Positions 1 to 7,530 of a stretch of 12,439 bases of DNA are shown in pieces; the first letter of the stretch is position 1, and every line of letters starts with the position of its first letter. This DNA is from Saprospiraceae bacterium UBA6168 (lineage in GTDB: Bacteria; Bacteroidota; Bacteroidia; Chitinophagales; Saprospiraceae): the NCBI GenBank assembly GCA_002435785.1, contig DIUC01000089.1, forward strand, positions 1 through 12,439, written 5' to 3'. Position numbers and translations under genes: made by a program. The notes under the pieces were generated by a model. It searched no databases, had not been told where the DNA came from, and saw only the letters and a program-made list of their open reading frames with translations.

Positions 1-131
1 TACATTAAAGTGTCCAGTAGCGTAATGCAAAGTATTGTCTTGGTTAAATTCATGCTATTATGGTTGATAAATTACCCGTTGTGCCAAGTCCCCCACACTC
101 CTACCACAAAGCTGCACCCCCCCTGTTGTTC

Positions 132-153
132 TTGCAAGTTTGCAAACTCGCAA
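132..153. repeat. 22-bp near-perfect palindrome centred on TTTGCAAA
   Basis: The 22 bases read the same on both strands except for one mismatched pair (A at 137 against C at 149). The centre is GTTTGCAAAC. The same TTGCAA core recurs in the hairpins at 5417-5449 and 7719-7735, so this may be one member of a dispersed intergenic repeat family. It could also be an operator for a dimeric regulator. No function can be assigned from one site. Confidence 0.45.
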
Positions 154-216
154 ACACAACGAGGCTGAAATCCTGCTGAAATAATACTTGCAACAACTGG
201 GGGCGGGGGCTGCCTG

Positions 217-300
217 TCACTCCACTTTCACGACCTTGCCCGATTGCAGCAGCTTCCCCTGTTCATGCCCAAAGTTAGCGAAAAGCAGCGGCCCCTGAAA
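217..300 (-). pseudogene. possible remnant of a T9SS C-terminal sorting tail
   Basis: Read on the minus strand, this short open stretch gives FQGPLLFANFGHEQGK followed by LLQSGKVVKVE and a stop (TGA, 217-219). An LFA-type strand, a Gly-Lys turn and a terminal GKVVKVE are typical of the end of a type A T9SS sorting domain. The intact gene at 484-5301 ends similarly (LFAQQPGRRAVGKRFVVV). Upstream on the same strand the frame is closed at once by a TGA at 301-303. A neighbouring frame continues (GGPGDFRG), as if one frameshift had occurred. No start codon, promoter or recognisable upstream domain is visible. It could be decayed DNA from a lost secreted-protein gene, or a chance resemblance over 27 codons. 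Confidence 0.3.
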
Positions 301-313
301 TCACCGGGGCCGC
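288..313. other. GC-rich hairpin in the leader of the large secreted-protein gene
   Basis: Perfect 8-bp arms, GCGGCCCC (288-295) and GGGGCCGC (306-313), enclose a 10-nt loop. On the plus strand a moderately T-rich stretch (CGTTCCTTATTTT) follows, so it could be a weak terminator for a gene left of the window. It also overlaps the possible sorting-tail remnant. The rest of 1-483 shows no gene and no clear TAnnTTTG promoter. Confidence 0.3.
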
Positions 314-483
314 CGTTCCTTATTTTGACTAACAATTTGGTAGAAAAAGTCCCCCTCTCCAAACAATCCCTAAAAAACCACCACCAAGCCTGACAAACTT
401 CACCATCGATTTTGACGAAAGTCAGTAGGCCAGCCTTTTTTTCGTGCCACATTGCCCCATTGTTTACCTAAAAAATTCCCGCT

Positions 484-3400
484 ATGAACAAGCATTGGGT
501 TACCCTCAGCTTTTTGTTGCTGGTATCCTGCCTCGCCTTCGGACAAGCACCGACGGGCTTTTCCGGCACGGGCTACCGCACCACCGCCCATCTAAAATGG
601 GACAACTACACGGCGTTCACGCCAGTTGGATTCAACATCTACCGCTCCACGGTGAGCAACAGTTTTGGTGCCCCGGCACGGCGTGTCGGCGCATACAACG
701 ACTATACCGACTACGGCCTCAGCGCTTCCACCACCTATTACTACAAGATTTCGGCGTTCGACGCAGCGGGCAACGAAAGCCCAGTTTCGAGCCAAATCAC
801 AGTCGCCACCAATGGCAACAACTACCTGAAGGTGGCCAGCCTCGACCTGCTCATCCCCATCTACACTGGGGGCATGGCACCGGGAGAGCCTGACGATGTT
901 CGGCAATCCCTTGAGGTCGCCCGGCTGTTTTACTTCCGCAACTCGATGGGGCAGCTCAACCTGAAATTCCACTACCTGGAAATTCCCGGCGACCCGCCGC
1001 CCAACAACGACGGCGTGGGCGACTTCGGCACCATCGGCACCGACCTGCACAACCGGGGCATCCTCGACAACCAGTACGACGCCATTCACGTGATAGCTTA
1101 CCAGACCTACGGGTATTGGGGTGGAGCCATGTGGCTGGGCCAAACCGCTGGCTCGATGGCGCATTTCCCCGGCTATTCCTACAATCCCAATAACCACTAC
1201 ACCACGGGCGACTTTTGGGTGTTCACGCACGAGTTTGGCCACTCGCTCGACATGCTGGCCGACCAGAGCGGCCACCCCAACATGCTCTTCAACCACTACC
1301 CGTGGGCGTTCCCGCTGCCCGCTGGCATACCCAATTTCGACATCGGCACTGACTACGACGGCATGGCCATGGTGCTGCGCCTTTTTGACAAGCACCTCCA
1401 ATACGCCGCACCGTGGGACGGCTACTTCGAGGTGACGGACAGCGATGGCGACAAGCTGGCCAACTTTGACGACCGCTTACCGATGGACGAGGCAAGGTTT
1501 GGCTCCAGCCCCTTCACCGACGACAGCGACCTTGACGGCCTGACCGATTTGAAGGAATTCCATGCCGGCAACCTGTCCAGCGCCAACCCAGTCCTCAGCG
1601 ACACGGACGGCGATGGTGTGCAAGATGGCACCGACCCCTACCCGATTTCCAACTTCCGGCCTACCGTGCAAAAGACCACTGCGCCCATTGCCATCAATGG
1701 CACAATGGCCGCCGGGGAAGGCTGGCAGCCGCTCGTTTCCAACCCCTTCTTTACCCTACAGCCCGGCGCCACGCTCAGCGCCTCCGCCACTTGGGACGAC
1801 ACTTACCTCTACTTTGCCTTCCAGAGCAATACGCCCCTCAAGTATTACCTCTACATGGACGGCAGCGGCGAAGACGGCATTTTCTCCTCGCCCATCCGCT
1901 TTCCGGGCGGCAACTACAATGGCATAAACGATGCGGCTTGGGGTGACAGCTACTACGAATCCGCTGTGCTCATCATCCGCTCCGATGCCTCGCAGGTGAT
2001 TTTGAAAAATGCCCCGGTGGCAGGCTCGCAAATCGCCACCGCCAACACAGGCGGCACCTATACCACCGAGGTGCGCATCCCGCACAACCTCGGCCCCGGC
2101 TTCGGCTGGACCTACACCCCGCCCGCTGCTCCTGTGGTCACCACGCAATCCTATACCACGGGCGACATCATCGGCGTCAACCTCATCGCATTGCCGCTGG
2201 CGGGCGCCAATGGCAACGAAACCGACGACTGGCGGGGTGGCAACTTCATCTCGATGAACGAGGTGCACCATTATTACGACATGACCTTGGTGGGCGGCAA
2301 CGCAGCGGCCTATTGCGCCAGCACCTCCAACTTCCCGTGGGAAGATTGGATTGCGAAAGTGGAGATGGGCAGCTTCCAGCACCCCTCCGGCAAAAGCCCC
2401 TACTCCGATTTCACCAATCAGGTAATAAACGTGGCAGCCGGACAATCTTACCCTATCAAGCTGACTACTGGCTACAGTTATTTCACTTGGGATGAATACT
2501 GGACAGTTTGGGTTGACTTCAACCACGACGGCATATTCTCCTCCCCCAATGAGGTGGTGCAAATGCAAAAGCTCACCGCCCCAGCCGCAGGTACGCCGAC
2601 CGCCACCCTCACTGGCAGCGTCAACATCCCTGCTTCCGCAATGACGGGGCCAACGAGGATGCGGGTCTCGATGAAACGGGGTGCCTTCGCAACGCCTTGC
2701 GAGACGCTGCCGTTCGGGGAGGTGGAAGACTACACGGTGAACATCACCACTTCCGCACCGCTGCCTGACCTGGCACCAGTGGCTTGGGAGGTCATTCCCG
2801 GTGGCAATAACAACTGCTACACAGCGCCCGGCAGCCCTTACGGGTACCTCGGCGGGTTGGCGCTCAATTCCACGCAAGTGGCCATCACGACGCCTTTCGT
2901 GGCAAAGGCTTGGTTGTCAAAAGATGACCAAATCGGTGCGGGCGACATCCTCTGGCAAACCTTCAACTACACGGGCGTTGGGGCAAACACTGTGGTGGGC
3001 ATAAACATTGACTCCCCAGTGCCAGCGGCCACAGCTCCGGGCATGTATTATATTTTGGTGAAAGTGGACGCCGACAACGCCGTGGCCGAGTTGGATGAAA
3101 CGAACAATATCTTCAACACGGGGCTACAAAAAATCGGTGCCCCTGATTTTGCGCTGCAAAACCTGACCGGCGCACCGGGCAGCGTACCTGTTGGCGGCAG
3201 CATCAACTTCTCGGTGCAGGTAAAAGACCTGACGACATTCCCGCTCAATGAACTGACGGGCAACCTCACCGTGGACGTAGTGCTTTCACCAGACAATGTG
3301 CTGGGCAACGGAAATGACCTGGCTTTTGCGACGCAGACCGTTAATTACAGCCAATTTGCCGCAGGCACCGCAACCATCAACGTATCGGGGCAAGTAGCCG

Positions 3401-5301
3401 GAACGGTGACGCCCGGCAATTACTACTTGCTTTTGAAAGCAACGGCCAATTGTGAAACGAACTACTTGAACAACAGCCTCGTCGGGCCGCAAGTGACCAT
3501 CACAACGGGCGAAACGCCGGGCACTTATTGCGCCAGCACTTCTAACTTCCCGTGGGAAGACTGGATTGCGAAAGTGGAACTGGGCAACCTGAGCAACGCC
3601 TCCGGCAAGTCCAACTATTCCAATTTCACCAACCTGACCGCCAATCTGAACGCTGGGCAGTCGTACCCCATCAAGCTCACCACCGGGTATAGCTATTTCA
3701 CCTGGAACGAGCATTGGCGGGTGTGGATTGACTTCAACAATGACGGGGTATTCTCTACGCCTGATGAAGTAGTGCAGCAACAAATCCTCACTGCCCCCGC
3801 TCCCGGCACGGCGACTGCTTTCGTCACTGGGAGCATCAACATCCCAAGCTGGGCCACTGGCACTACCCGTATGCGGGTCTCGATGAAGCGGGGCGCTTTT
3901 CCGTCTGCTTGCGAGATACTGCCATTCGGCGAGGTGGAAGATTACACGGTGAACTTTACCCCGGCCAGCGGCTGCTCGGTCACTTTTGGCCTCGGCAATA
4001 TCGCTTGCCATGATAACGGCACCCCGCTCAATCCGCTCGACGACAGCTTCACCTTCCAGATTGTGGTGTATGGCCAAGGCCAATTTTGGTCCATGACGTG
4101 GAACGGTGGCGGCACCTCGGGCATTTCGAGCATCGTTCAAACCATCGGCCCACTGCCCATCAGTGCATTTCCGAACGGGTTTAATTTCACGATTTACGAC
4201 ACGAGCCACCCAGGGTGCTCCACCACTGGCAGCATGACGCCACCGCTGCCCTGCTCGTCCGCAACACCTCCCTCCAACTACTGTACTTCCACCAGCAACT
4301 TCCCATGGGAAGACTGGATTTCGAGGGTAAAATTGGGCACGCTTGACAACACCTCCGGCAAAAGCCAGTACAGCGACTTCACCGCACTGAGCGCCAATTT
4401 GCAGCAAAACCAAAGCTACACCGTGACGTTGACCACCGGGTACAGCTACTTCACCTGGGACGAATACTGGCGGGTCTGGATTGACTTCAACCATGACGGC
4501 GTCTTCTCCACGCCTGACGAGATAGTGCAGCAACGGGTGCTTACCGCTCCTGCCGCAGGCACTGCGACGGCCAGCGTGACGGGCAGCATCAACATCCCCG
4601 CAGGCGCATTGACTGGCCCTACCCGGATGCGGGTTTCGATGAAACGGGGCAGCTATGCCAGTGCCTGTGAGACCTTGCCTTTCGGTGAGGTGGAGGACTA
4701 CACCGTGAACATCACCAGCTCGCTGACGGGCGACGACACCGATAACCGGGCCGCCAACCTCTCCTTCGAGGCTGTGCCCGAAATGACTTGGGTGAACCTT
4801 GCCGGAGCCTACCATTTTGCGGAGCCAGTGGTGCAAATCGAAATGGAAAAATCGGTGGACGGCAACGATTACGAGGTGCTGAAAACCTTGCAGGGCAAGG
4901 CTATCGCCGACAATTCGCAGGTGGTGCAGGTGCGTGATGAGCAACCCAACGACGGCTTCAATTTCTACCGGATGTTGATTTTATTGGAAAACGGCGACGA
5001 GGTGTACAGCCCCGTGCGGGTGGTCTCCTTCGATGTGCCGATGGACTACGCCATCTTCCCGAACCCAGCCACGTCGGAGGTCTTCATCCAACTGATGGAA
5101 GCCCCAGCGGGGGAGATGCAATGGAACATCAACGATGCTTACGGGCGGGTGGTCTGGTCGCAGAAAATCGGCCCTGACGCCCAGTTCCCATACCGCATTG
5201 ACGTGACGGGCTTCCGGGACGGAATGTACTACCTGTTTGCGCAGCAGCCCGGCAGAAGGGCGGTGGGCAAACGGTTTGTGGTTGTGGATACACGTCATTG
5301 A
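484..5301 (+). CDS. secreted multidomain putative zinc peptidase with GEVED and CARDB repeats and a T9SS sorting domain
   Basis: 1605 residues. Residues 1-20 form a signal peptide ending AFG-QAP. Domains in order: fibronectin type III (about 21-110); putative metallopeptidase core (about 113-315) with HEFGHSLDMLADQSG at 249-263; aspartate-rich, TSP3/EF-hand-like Ca-binding repeats (about 319-387, DSDGD, DDSDLDG, DTDGDG); CBM9-like beta-sandwich (about 393-604); GEVED 1 (610-754); two CARDB-like modules (about 760-884 and 886-1007); GEVED 2 (1015-1158); an unnamed Cys-containing beta-domain (about 1163-1260); GEVED 3 (1266-1410); a linker domain; and a type A T9SS sorting domain (about 1520-1602, opening YAIFPNP). 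I infer export by Sec, passage through T9SS, and attachment to the surface or release. H249, E250 and H253 fit a zincin. The third ligand is unclear: compared with M6 (immune inhibitor A-like) HExxHxxGLxD, there is one extra residue before D260. ATG at 484 is chosen because the signal peptide follows directly; no Shine-Dalgarno is seen. The gene stands alone, and its stop codon lies in a heptamer array. Peptidase activity is not certain. Confidence 0.88.
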   Translation: MNKHWVTLSFLLLVSCLAFGQAPTGFSGTGYRTTAHLKWDNYTAFTPVGFNIYRSTVSNSFGAPARRVGAYNDYTDYGLSASTTYYYKISAFDAAGNESPVSSQITVATNGNNYLKVASLDLLIPIYTGGMAPGEPDDVRQSLEVARLFYFRNSMGQLNLKFHYLEIPGDPPPNNDGVGDFGTIGTDLHNRGILDNQYDAIHVIAYQTYGYWGGAMWLGQTAGSMAHFPGYSYNPNNHYTTGDFWVFTHEFGHSLDMLADQSGHPNMLFNHYPWAFPLPAGIPNFDIGTDYDGMAMVLRLFDKHLQYAAPWDGYFEVTDSDGDKLANFDDRLPMDEARFGSSPFTDDSDLDGLTDLKEFHAGNLSSANPVLSDTDGDGVQDGTDPYPISNFRPTVQKTTAPIAINGTMAAGEGWQPLVSNPFFTLQPGATLSASATWDDTYLYFAFQSNTPLKYYLYMDGSGEDGIFSSPIRFPGGNYNGINDAAWGDSYYESAVLIIRSDASQVILKNAPVAGSQIATANTGGTYTTEVRIPHNLGPGFGWTYTPPAAPVVTTQSYTTGDIIGVNLIALPLAGANGNETDDWRGGNFISMNEVHHYYDMTLVGGNAAAYCASTSNFPWEDWIAKVEMGSFQHPSGKSPYSDFTNQVINVAAGQSYPIKLTTGYSYFTWDEYWTVWVDFNHDGIFSSPNEVVQMQKLTAPAAGTPTATLTGSVNIPASAMTGPTRMRVSMKRGAFATPCETLPFGEVEDYTVNITTSAPLPDLAPVAWEVIPGGNNNCYTAPGSPYGYLGGLALNSTQVAITTPFVAKAWLSKDDQIGAGDILWQTFNYTGVGANTVVGINIDSPVPAATAPGMYYILVKVDADNAVAELDETNNIFNTGLQKIGAPDFALQNLTGAPGSVPVGGSINFSVQVKDLTTFPLNELTGNLTVDVVLSPDNVLGNGNDLAFATQTVNYSQFAAGTATINVSGQVAGTVTPGNYYLLLKATANCETNYLNNSLVGPQVTITTGETPGTYCASTSNFPWEDWIAKVELGNLSNASGKSNYSNFTNLTANLNAGQSYPIKLTTGYSYFTWNEHWRVWIDFNNDGVFSTPDEVVQQQILTAPAPGTATAFVTGSINIPSWATGTTRMRVSMKRGAFPSACEILPFGEVEDYTVNFTPASGCSVTFGLGNIACHDNGTPLNPLDDSFTFQIVVYGQGQFWSMTWNGGGTSGISSIVQTIGPLPISAFPNGFNFTIYDTSHPGCSTTGSMTPPLPCSSATPPSNYCTSTSNFPWEDWISRVKLGTLDNTSGKSQYSDFTALSANLQQNQSYTVTLTTGYSYFTWDEYWRVWIDFNHDGVFSTPDEIVQQRVLTAPAAGTATASVTGSINIPAGALTGPTRMRVSMKRGSYASACETLPFGEVEDYTVNITSSLTGDDTDNRAANLSFEAVPEMTWVNLAGAYHFAEPVVQIEMEKSVDGNDYEVLKTLQGKAIADNSQVVQVRDEQPNDGFNFYRMLILLENGDEVYSPVRVVSFDVPMDYAIFPNPATSEVFIQLMEAPAGEMQWNINDAYGRVVWSQKIGPDAQFPYRIDVTGFRDGMYYLFAQQPGRRAVGKRFVVVDTRH
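2311..2745 (+). repeat. GEVED module 1 of the secreted protein
   Basis: In-frame module, residues 610-754, opening YCASTSNFPWEDWIAKVEMG and closing with FGEVEDYTVNI at 744-754. The middle carries SYFTWDEYWTVWVDFNHDG, whose D-F-N-H-D-G looks like a Ca-binding loop. It lies between the CBM9-like segment and the first CARDB-like module. Confidence 0.85.
3526..3957 (+). repeat. GEVED module 2 of the secreted protein
   Basis: Residues 1015-1158, opening YCASTSNFPWEDWIAKVELG and closing FGEVEDYTVNF. It matches module 1 over its whole length, including the D-F-N-N-D-G loop and the MRVSMKRGAF strand. It follows the two CARDB-like modules. Confidence 0.85.
4279..4713 (+). repeat. GEVED module 3 of the secreted protein
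   Basis: Residues 1266-1410, opening YCTSTSNFPWEDWISRVKLG and closing FGEVEDYTVNI. It keeps the D-F-N-H-D-G loop and the MRVSMKRGSY strand. It is the last module before the linker and the T9SS sorting domain. The close similarity of all three modules suggests duplication inside the gene or continuing gene conversion. Confidence 0.85.
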
Positions 5302-5348
5302 AAGTCATTGAAAGTCATTGGTCATTGGTCATTGGTCATTGGTCATTG
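5294..5348 (+). repeat. GTCATTG heptamer array overlapping the stop codon
   Basis: Seven copies of GTCATTG. The first two are each followed by AAA (5294-5313), then five run without a break (5314-5348). The first copy supplies the last two bases of the Arg codon, the His codon and the first two bases of the TGA stop (5299-5301). Copy-number change 3' of the stop would not alter the protein, but slippage in the first unit could. Two other heptamer arrays in the window share the GTCA core. Confidence 0.9.
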
Positions 5349-5411
5349 AATCATAAGTGAAAATCGGGGATTTAGAAATAAAGGCCATCATCTTCTAATG
5401 CGGCTATCTAT

Positions 5412-5449
5412 AAAAAAACGTCGGGGAGGTTTGCAACCTTCCCGACGTT
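5412..5449 (-). terminator. Rho-independent terminator of the minus-strand 237-residue gene
   Basis: Arms at 5417-5431 and 5435-5449 form a 15-bp stem with one G/T wobble and a 3-nt TGC loop. Seven A's on the plus strand (5412-5418) give a T run just after the stem when read on the minus strand. It lies about 45 bp beyond the stop of the minus-strand gene (5495). In the plus direction only a weaker T stretch follows, so use by the large secreted-protein gene is possible but less clear. The apex GGTTTGCAACC has the same TTGCAA core as other palindromes here. Confidence 0.75.
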
Positions 5450-5494
5450 AAGAGACTGTTTTAAAATTAGGCAATAAACAACGCCTGTGCTATA

Positions 5495-6208
5495 TCATAC
5501 AATCCGCATCACCGCCACTGTCACTTTCATGGAGAGATGACCGACGGCTTCGTTTTTGTTCCCCACATATTGGATAATATAGGACCGTTGCTGCGTTTGT
5601 ACACCCGCAGGAAGGGGCCGTTCGTCTATATATTTCCGGGCCGTGCTGTTGCCGAGCGATACGGCTGGCGCAATGCCGTCTTCTACATATATTGTATAGC
5701 CTTTGAACGAACGCAGCGGACAGTCGAGGACTGCTTGGCCGTTCACCACTGTTACTTTTAGGTCAGGCGTCACCTCGTTCGGGTTCAACTTCTTGCGCTC
5801 CCTTGATAGTACACCTGCCGAGCGCTTTTGCTCACGGGTAATATCATTGCAAGTGGCCACCCGCTTCACCATGCCATCCAGTTTGGCCTTGGCATTGGGT
5901 TCCACTGCCGCCGGAGGTGTTGCAAAGGCAGGCATATTAATCCAATTGGCCAAAGGCAGCGCCGGGTTGTCGGGGTCTCCCAAGTATTGGATATTGCGGA
6001 GGTTAACGCAATCCCTGTATCGTTTTTTCAGTTCAGCGATTACCTTATCAAGGTAAGCAGTAGCGTCTTTTTCGGCCTTCAACCACAGCACTTCCTCGGC
6101 GGTGAAGCCCAGTACAACGGAGTTTGTGTCAACGAAATCGGTGAAATTGGCCTGCCAGGCCGGGAAATCGGCCTCAGGTGGAGGCCAGTAGAACTTGTTT
6201 TCTTCCAT
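5495..6208 (-). CDS. conserved-looking hypothetical protein, 237 residues, helical N-terminus and beta-rich C-terminus
   Basis: I cannot give this protein a function. There is no signal peptide or membrane segment, so it is probably cytoplasmic. Residues 1-75 look helical, with an aromatic and proline-rich opening (FYWPPPEADFPAWQANFTDF). A Pro/Ala-rich linker follows at about 88-105, then a second helical, basic stretch (about 105-140). From about 147 to the end it looks like a beta-sandwich, possibly fibronectin III-like (DLKVTVVNGQAVLDCPL, KGYTIYVEDG, RSYIIQYVGN). From memory, proteins built this way (opening with FP-x-W-x-x-NF, helical N-half, beta C-half) occur as uncharacterised proteins in Bacteroidota, Verrucomicrobiota and Planctomycetota; I cannot search to confirm. 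ATG at 6208 is chosen because it lies about 40 bp downstream of a good promoter box. It has its own promoter and terminator, is convergent with the large secreted-protein gene and divergent from the CPBP gene. Confidence 0.8.
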   Translation of the reverse strand: MEENKFYWPPPEADFPAWQANFTDFVDTNSVVLGFTAEEVLWLKAEKDATAYLDKVIAELKKRYRDCVNLRNIQYLGDPDNPALPLANWINMPAFATPPAAVEPNAKAKLDGMVKRVATCNDITREQKRSAGVLSRERKKLNPNEVTPDLKVTVVNGQAVLDCPLRSFKGYTIYVEDGIAPAVSLGNSTARKYIDERPLPAGVQTQQRSYIIQYVGNKNEAVGHLSMKVTVAVMRIV

Positions 6209-6247
6209 GATGTGTGGATTTAGTTAAGAAGAACGATTGTGTCAACA

Positions 6248-6277
6248 CAAAAATAACGTGTTTTTACAAAATTCAAA
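6248..6277 (-). promoter_or_regulatory. Bacteroidota-type promoter of the 237-residue gene
   Basis: On the minus strand TTTG (6277-6274) is followed after 18 bp by TATTTTTG (6255-6248). This is an exact match to the TAnnTTTG -7 box with a -33 TTTG at suitable spacing. It implies a 5' leader of roughly 30-35 nt before the ATG at 6208. The surrounding DNA is very AT-rich. Confidence 0.55.
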
Positions 6278-6701
6278 AATTTTGATATAAAAATTTTACG
6301 AAGCTATCTTTTTTTTATTTGAGTCGCAAATACGGGCGTACCTCACCCGAAAATGCCATGCAAAAGGGCGGCATGGTGACTGCCCAAGTGCATCATGGTG
6401 ACTACCACGGTGGGGTTGGGCATGTGTCATGGTGAAGTTGGAAGGTGGGAATTTGAGAAGCCTTGGAAATTTGTCAAATCTGCTTGGTGGTTTGGGGTTG
6501 ATTTATTTGCTTTGTGGGGTTGAACGTTGACTATCACTTGGTCTGGAACTGGTGAAAGTAGTGGGTGAGGGTGAGTGGTTTGTTTATTGGCGGGATAAAC
6601 GCAGGTTAGACTGCATTGGGTGGTCAAAGTTGTATGTTATCACGTTGGCGGTCATTGTAGAGCAACACCGAAGCAAAACATCAAAAATAAGATACATTTT
6701 T
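6278..6701. other. intergenic stretch with G/T-skewed plus strand and CATGGTGA repeats
   Basis: No supportable gene. The left part is AT-rich with T and A runs. A possible hairpin, CCATGC (6356-6361) with GCATGG (6371-6376), opens a cluster of three direct copies of CATGGTGA (6372-6379, 6394-6401, 6428-6435). From about 6405 to 6600 the plus strand is strongly enriched in G and T, with many GGTGGG and TTGG words. The only open frame there, on the minus strand, has a Pro/His/Gln-rich low-complexity product and is not credible. No clear promoter for the CPBP gene was found. Confidence 0.5.
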
Positions 6702-7517
6702 ATGCTACAAAACATTAAAGACTTATTTAAAGCAGTAGATAATCCTACCTATGATGAATACGCTAAAAAGCACCAGGCAAAAACACCTTTAAGCAAAGTA
6801 TTGTACATATTTGCTTATTTGCTTCCAGGAATTTTTGCCTATCTGCTTGTTAATATAAAACCTGTACATGATTTTTTATCAGATTTTTTTGGCCTTGATG
6901 GCTACAACTACCAATATTATCTATTTGTAATTTTTACACTCGGCTGGCACATGGCTTTACCTGTTTTTTTGCTGAGAAAACACGAGAAACTCAGTTGGTC
7001 TGAAGTAGCAGAGTTCCTCAGTTTGAACCGTTTTTCATTCAAAGAAACCCTCTTTATTGCACCCATTGCCTTTTCAATAAGTGTCTTATTTTCACTGCCA
7101 TACATGATGACACTTTATGAACCTTTTCAAAATTGGCTTAATGCTGTTACTGGACTTCAAATACCTTCACACAGCATTTTTGCAAGTTATGAAGCCTTCT
7201 ACGGTGCACCAGTGATTTTGATGGTTCTTATGCTGATAGGTAACTTTGTAGGTGAGGAAATATATTTCCGGGGCTATCTAATGAAGAAGACCGCTTTTCT
7301 CGGTCGATTCAATTGGGTCGTGAATTCAATCCTTTTTTGTGTATATCATCTATGGCAAATTCCACAAACATGGCCACTTATAGTGCCATTTTTATTCTTC
7401 GGATTGACTATGCAACTCAGAAAGAACCTCTATACAATGATAATATTCCATCTTTTATTTAATCTTGCTGGCGTTCAGATATATCATGTATTATTAAGTT
7501 TGGGCGCAGGGAAATAA
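6702..7517 (+). CDS. CPBP-family (Rce1/Abi-type) intramembrane metalloprotease
   Basis: 271 residues. The three hallmark motifs are present: EEIYFR at 185-190 (EExxxR), FCVYH at 212-216 (FxxxH) and HLLFN at 250-254 (HxxxN). These should form the metal-binding intramembrane active site. Hydrophobic segments lie near 33-50, 73-92, 115-134, 170-184, 222-240 and 243-262, after a polar N-terminal 30 residues. Members cleave membrane-embedded or prenylated substrates in eukaryotes; bacterial ones have been linked to bacteriocin immunity, protein maturation and phage resistance. The substrate here cannot be told. An in-frame ATG at 6552 would add 50 residues, but they are charged and unlike the family N-terminus, and ATG 6702 follows an AT-rich leader, so 6702 is preferred. 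The gene is much AT-richer than its neighbours, suggesting later acquisition or relaxed codon selection. It is followed within 15 bp by the 65-bp repeat. Confidence 0.87.
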   Translation: MLQNIKDLFKAVDNPTYDEYAKKHQAKTPLSKVLYIFAYLLPGIFAYLLVNIKPVHDFLSDFFGLDGYNYQYYLFVIFTLGWHMALPVFLLRKHEKLSWSEVAEFLSLNRFSFKETLFIAPIAFSISVLFSLPYMMTLYEPFQNWLNAVTGLQIPSHSIFASYEAFYGAPVILMVLMLIGNFVGEEIYFRGYLMKKTAFLGRFNWVVNSILFCVYHLWQIPQTWPLIVPFLFFGLTMQLRKNLYTMIIFHLLFNLAGVQIYHVLLSLGAGK

Positions 7518-7530
7518 TAATGGGCAATTA

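Noticed and set aside
592..1401. Long minus-strand open frame opposite the large secreted-protein gene
   Set aside because: It lies fully inside a gene with clear domains on the plus strand. Its Val/His/Arg-rich product with no recognisable motif is typical of the antisense of GC-rich coding DNA.
3286..4944. 552-codon minus-strand open frame
   Set aside because: It mirrors the GEVED repeats of the plus strand; its product has no domain and no start context, and is explained by the base composition of the sense gene.
6427..6627. 66-codon minus-strand open frame in the G/T-skewed spacer
   Set aside because: Its Pro/His/Thr/Gln-rich product follows directly from the G/T bias of the plus strand; there is no promoter or motif.
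6552..6701. N-terminal extension of the CPBP protein from an upstream ATG
   Set aside because: The 50 extra residues are charged, lie in the skewed spacer and are unlike the family; the ATG at 6702 gives a normal-length protein.
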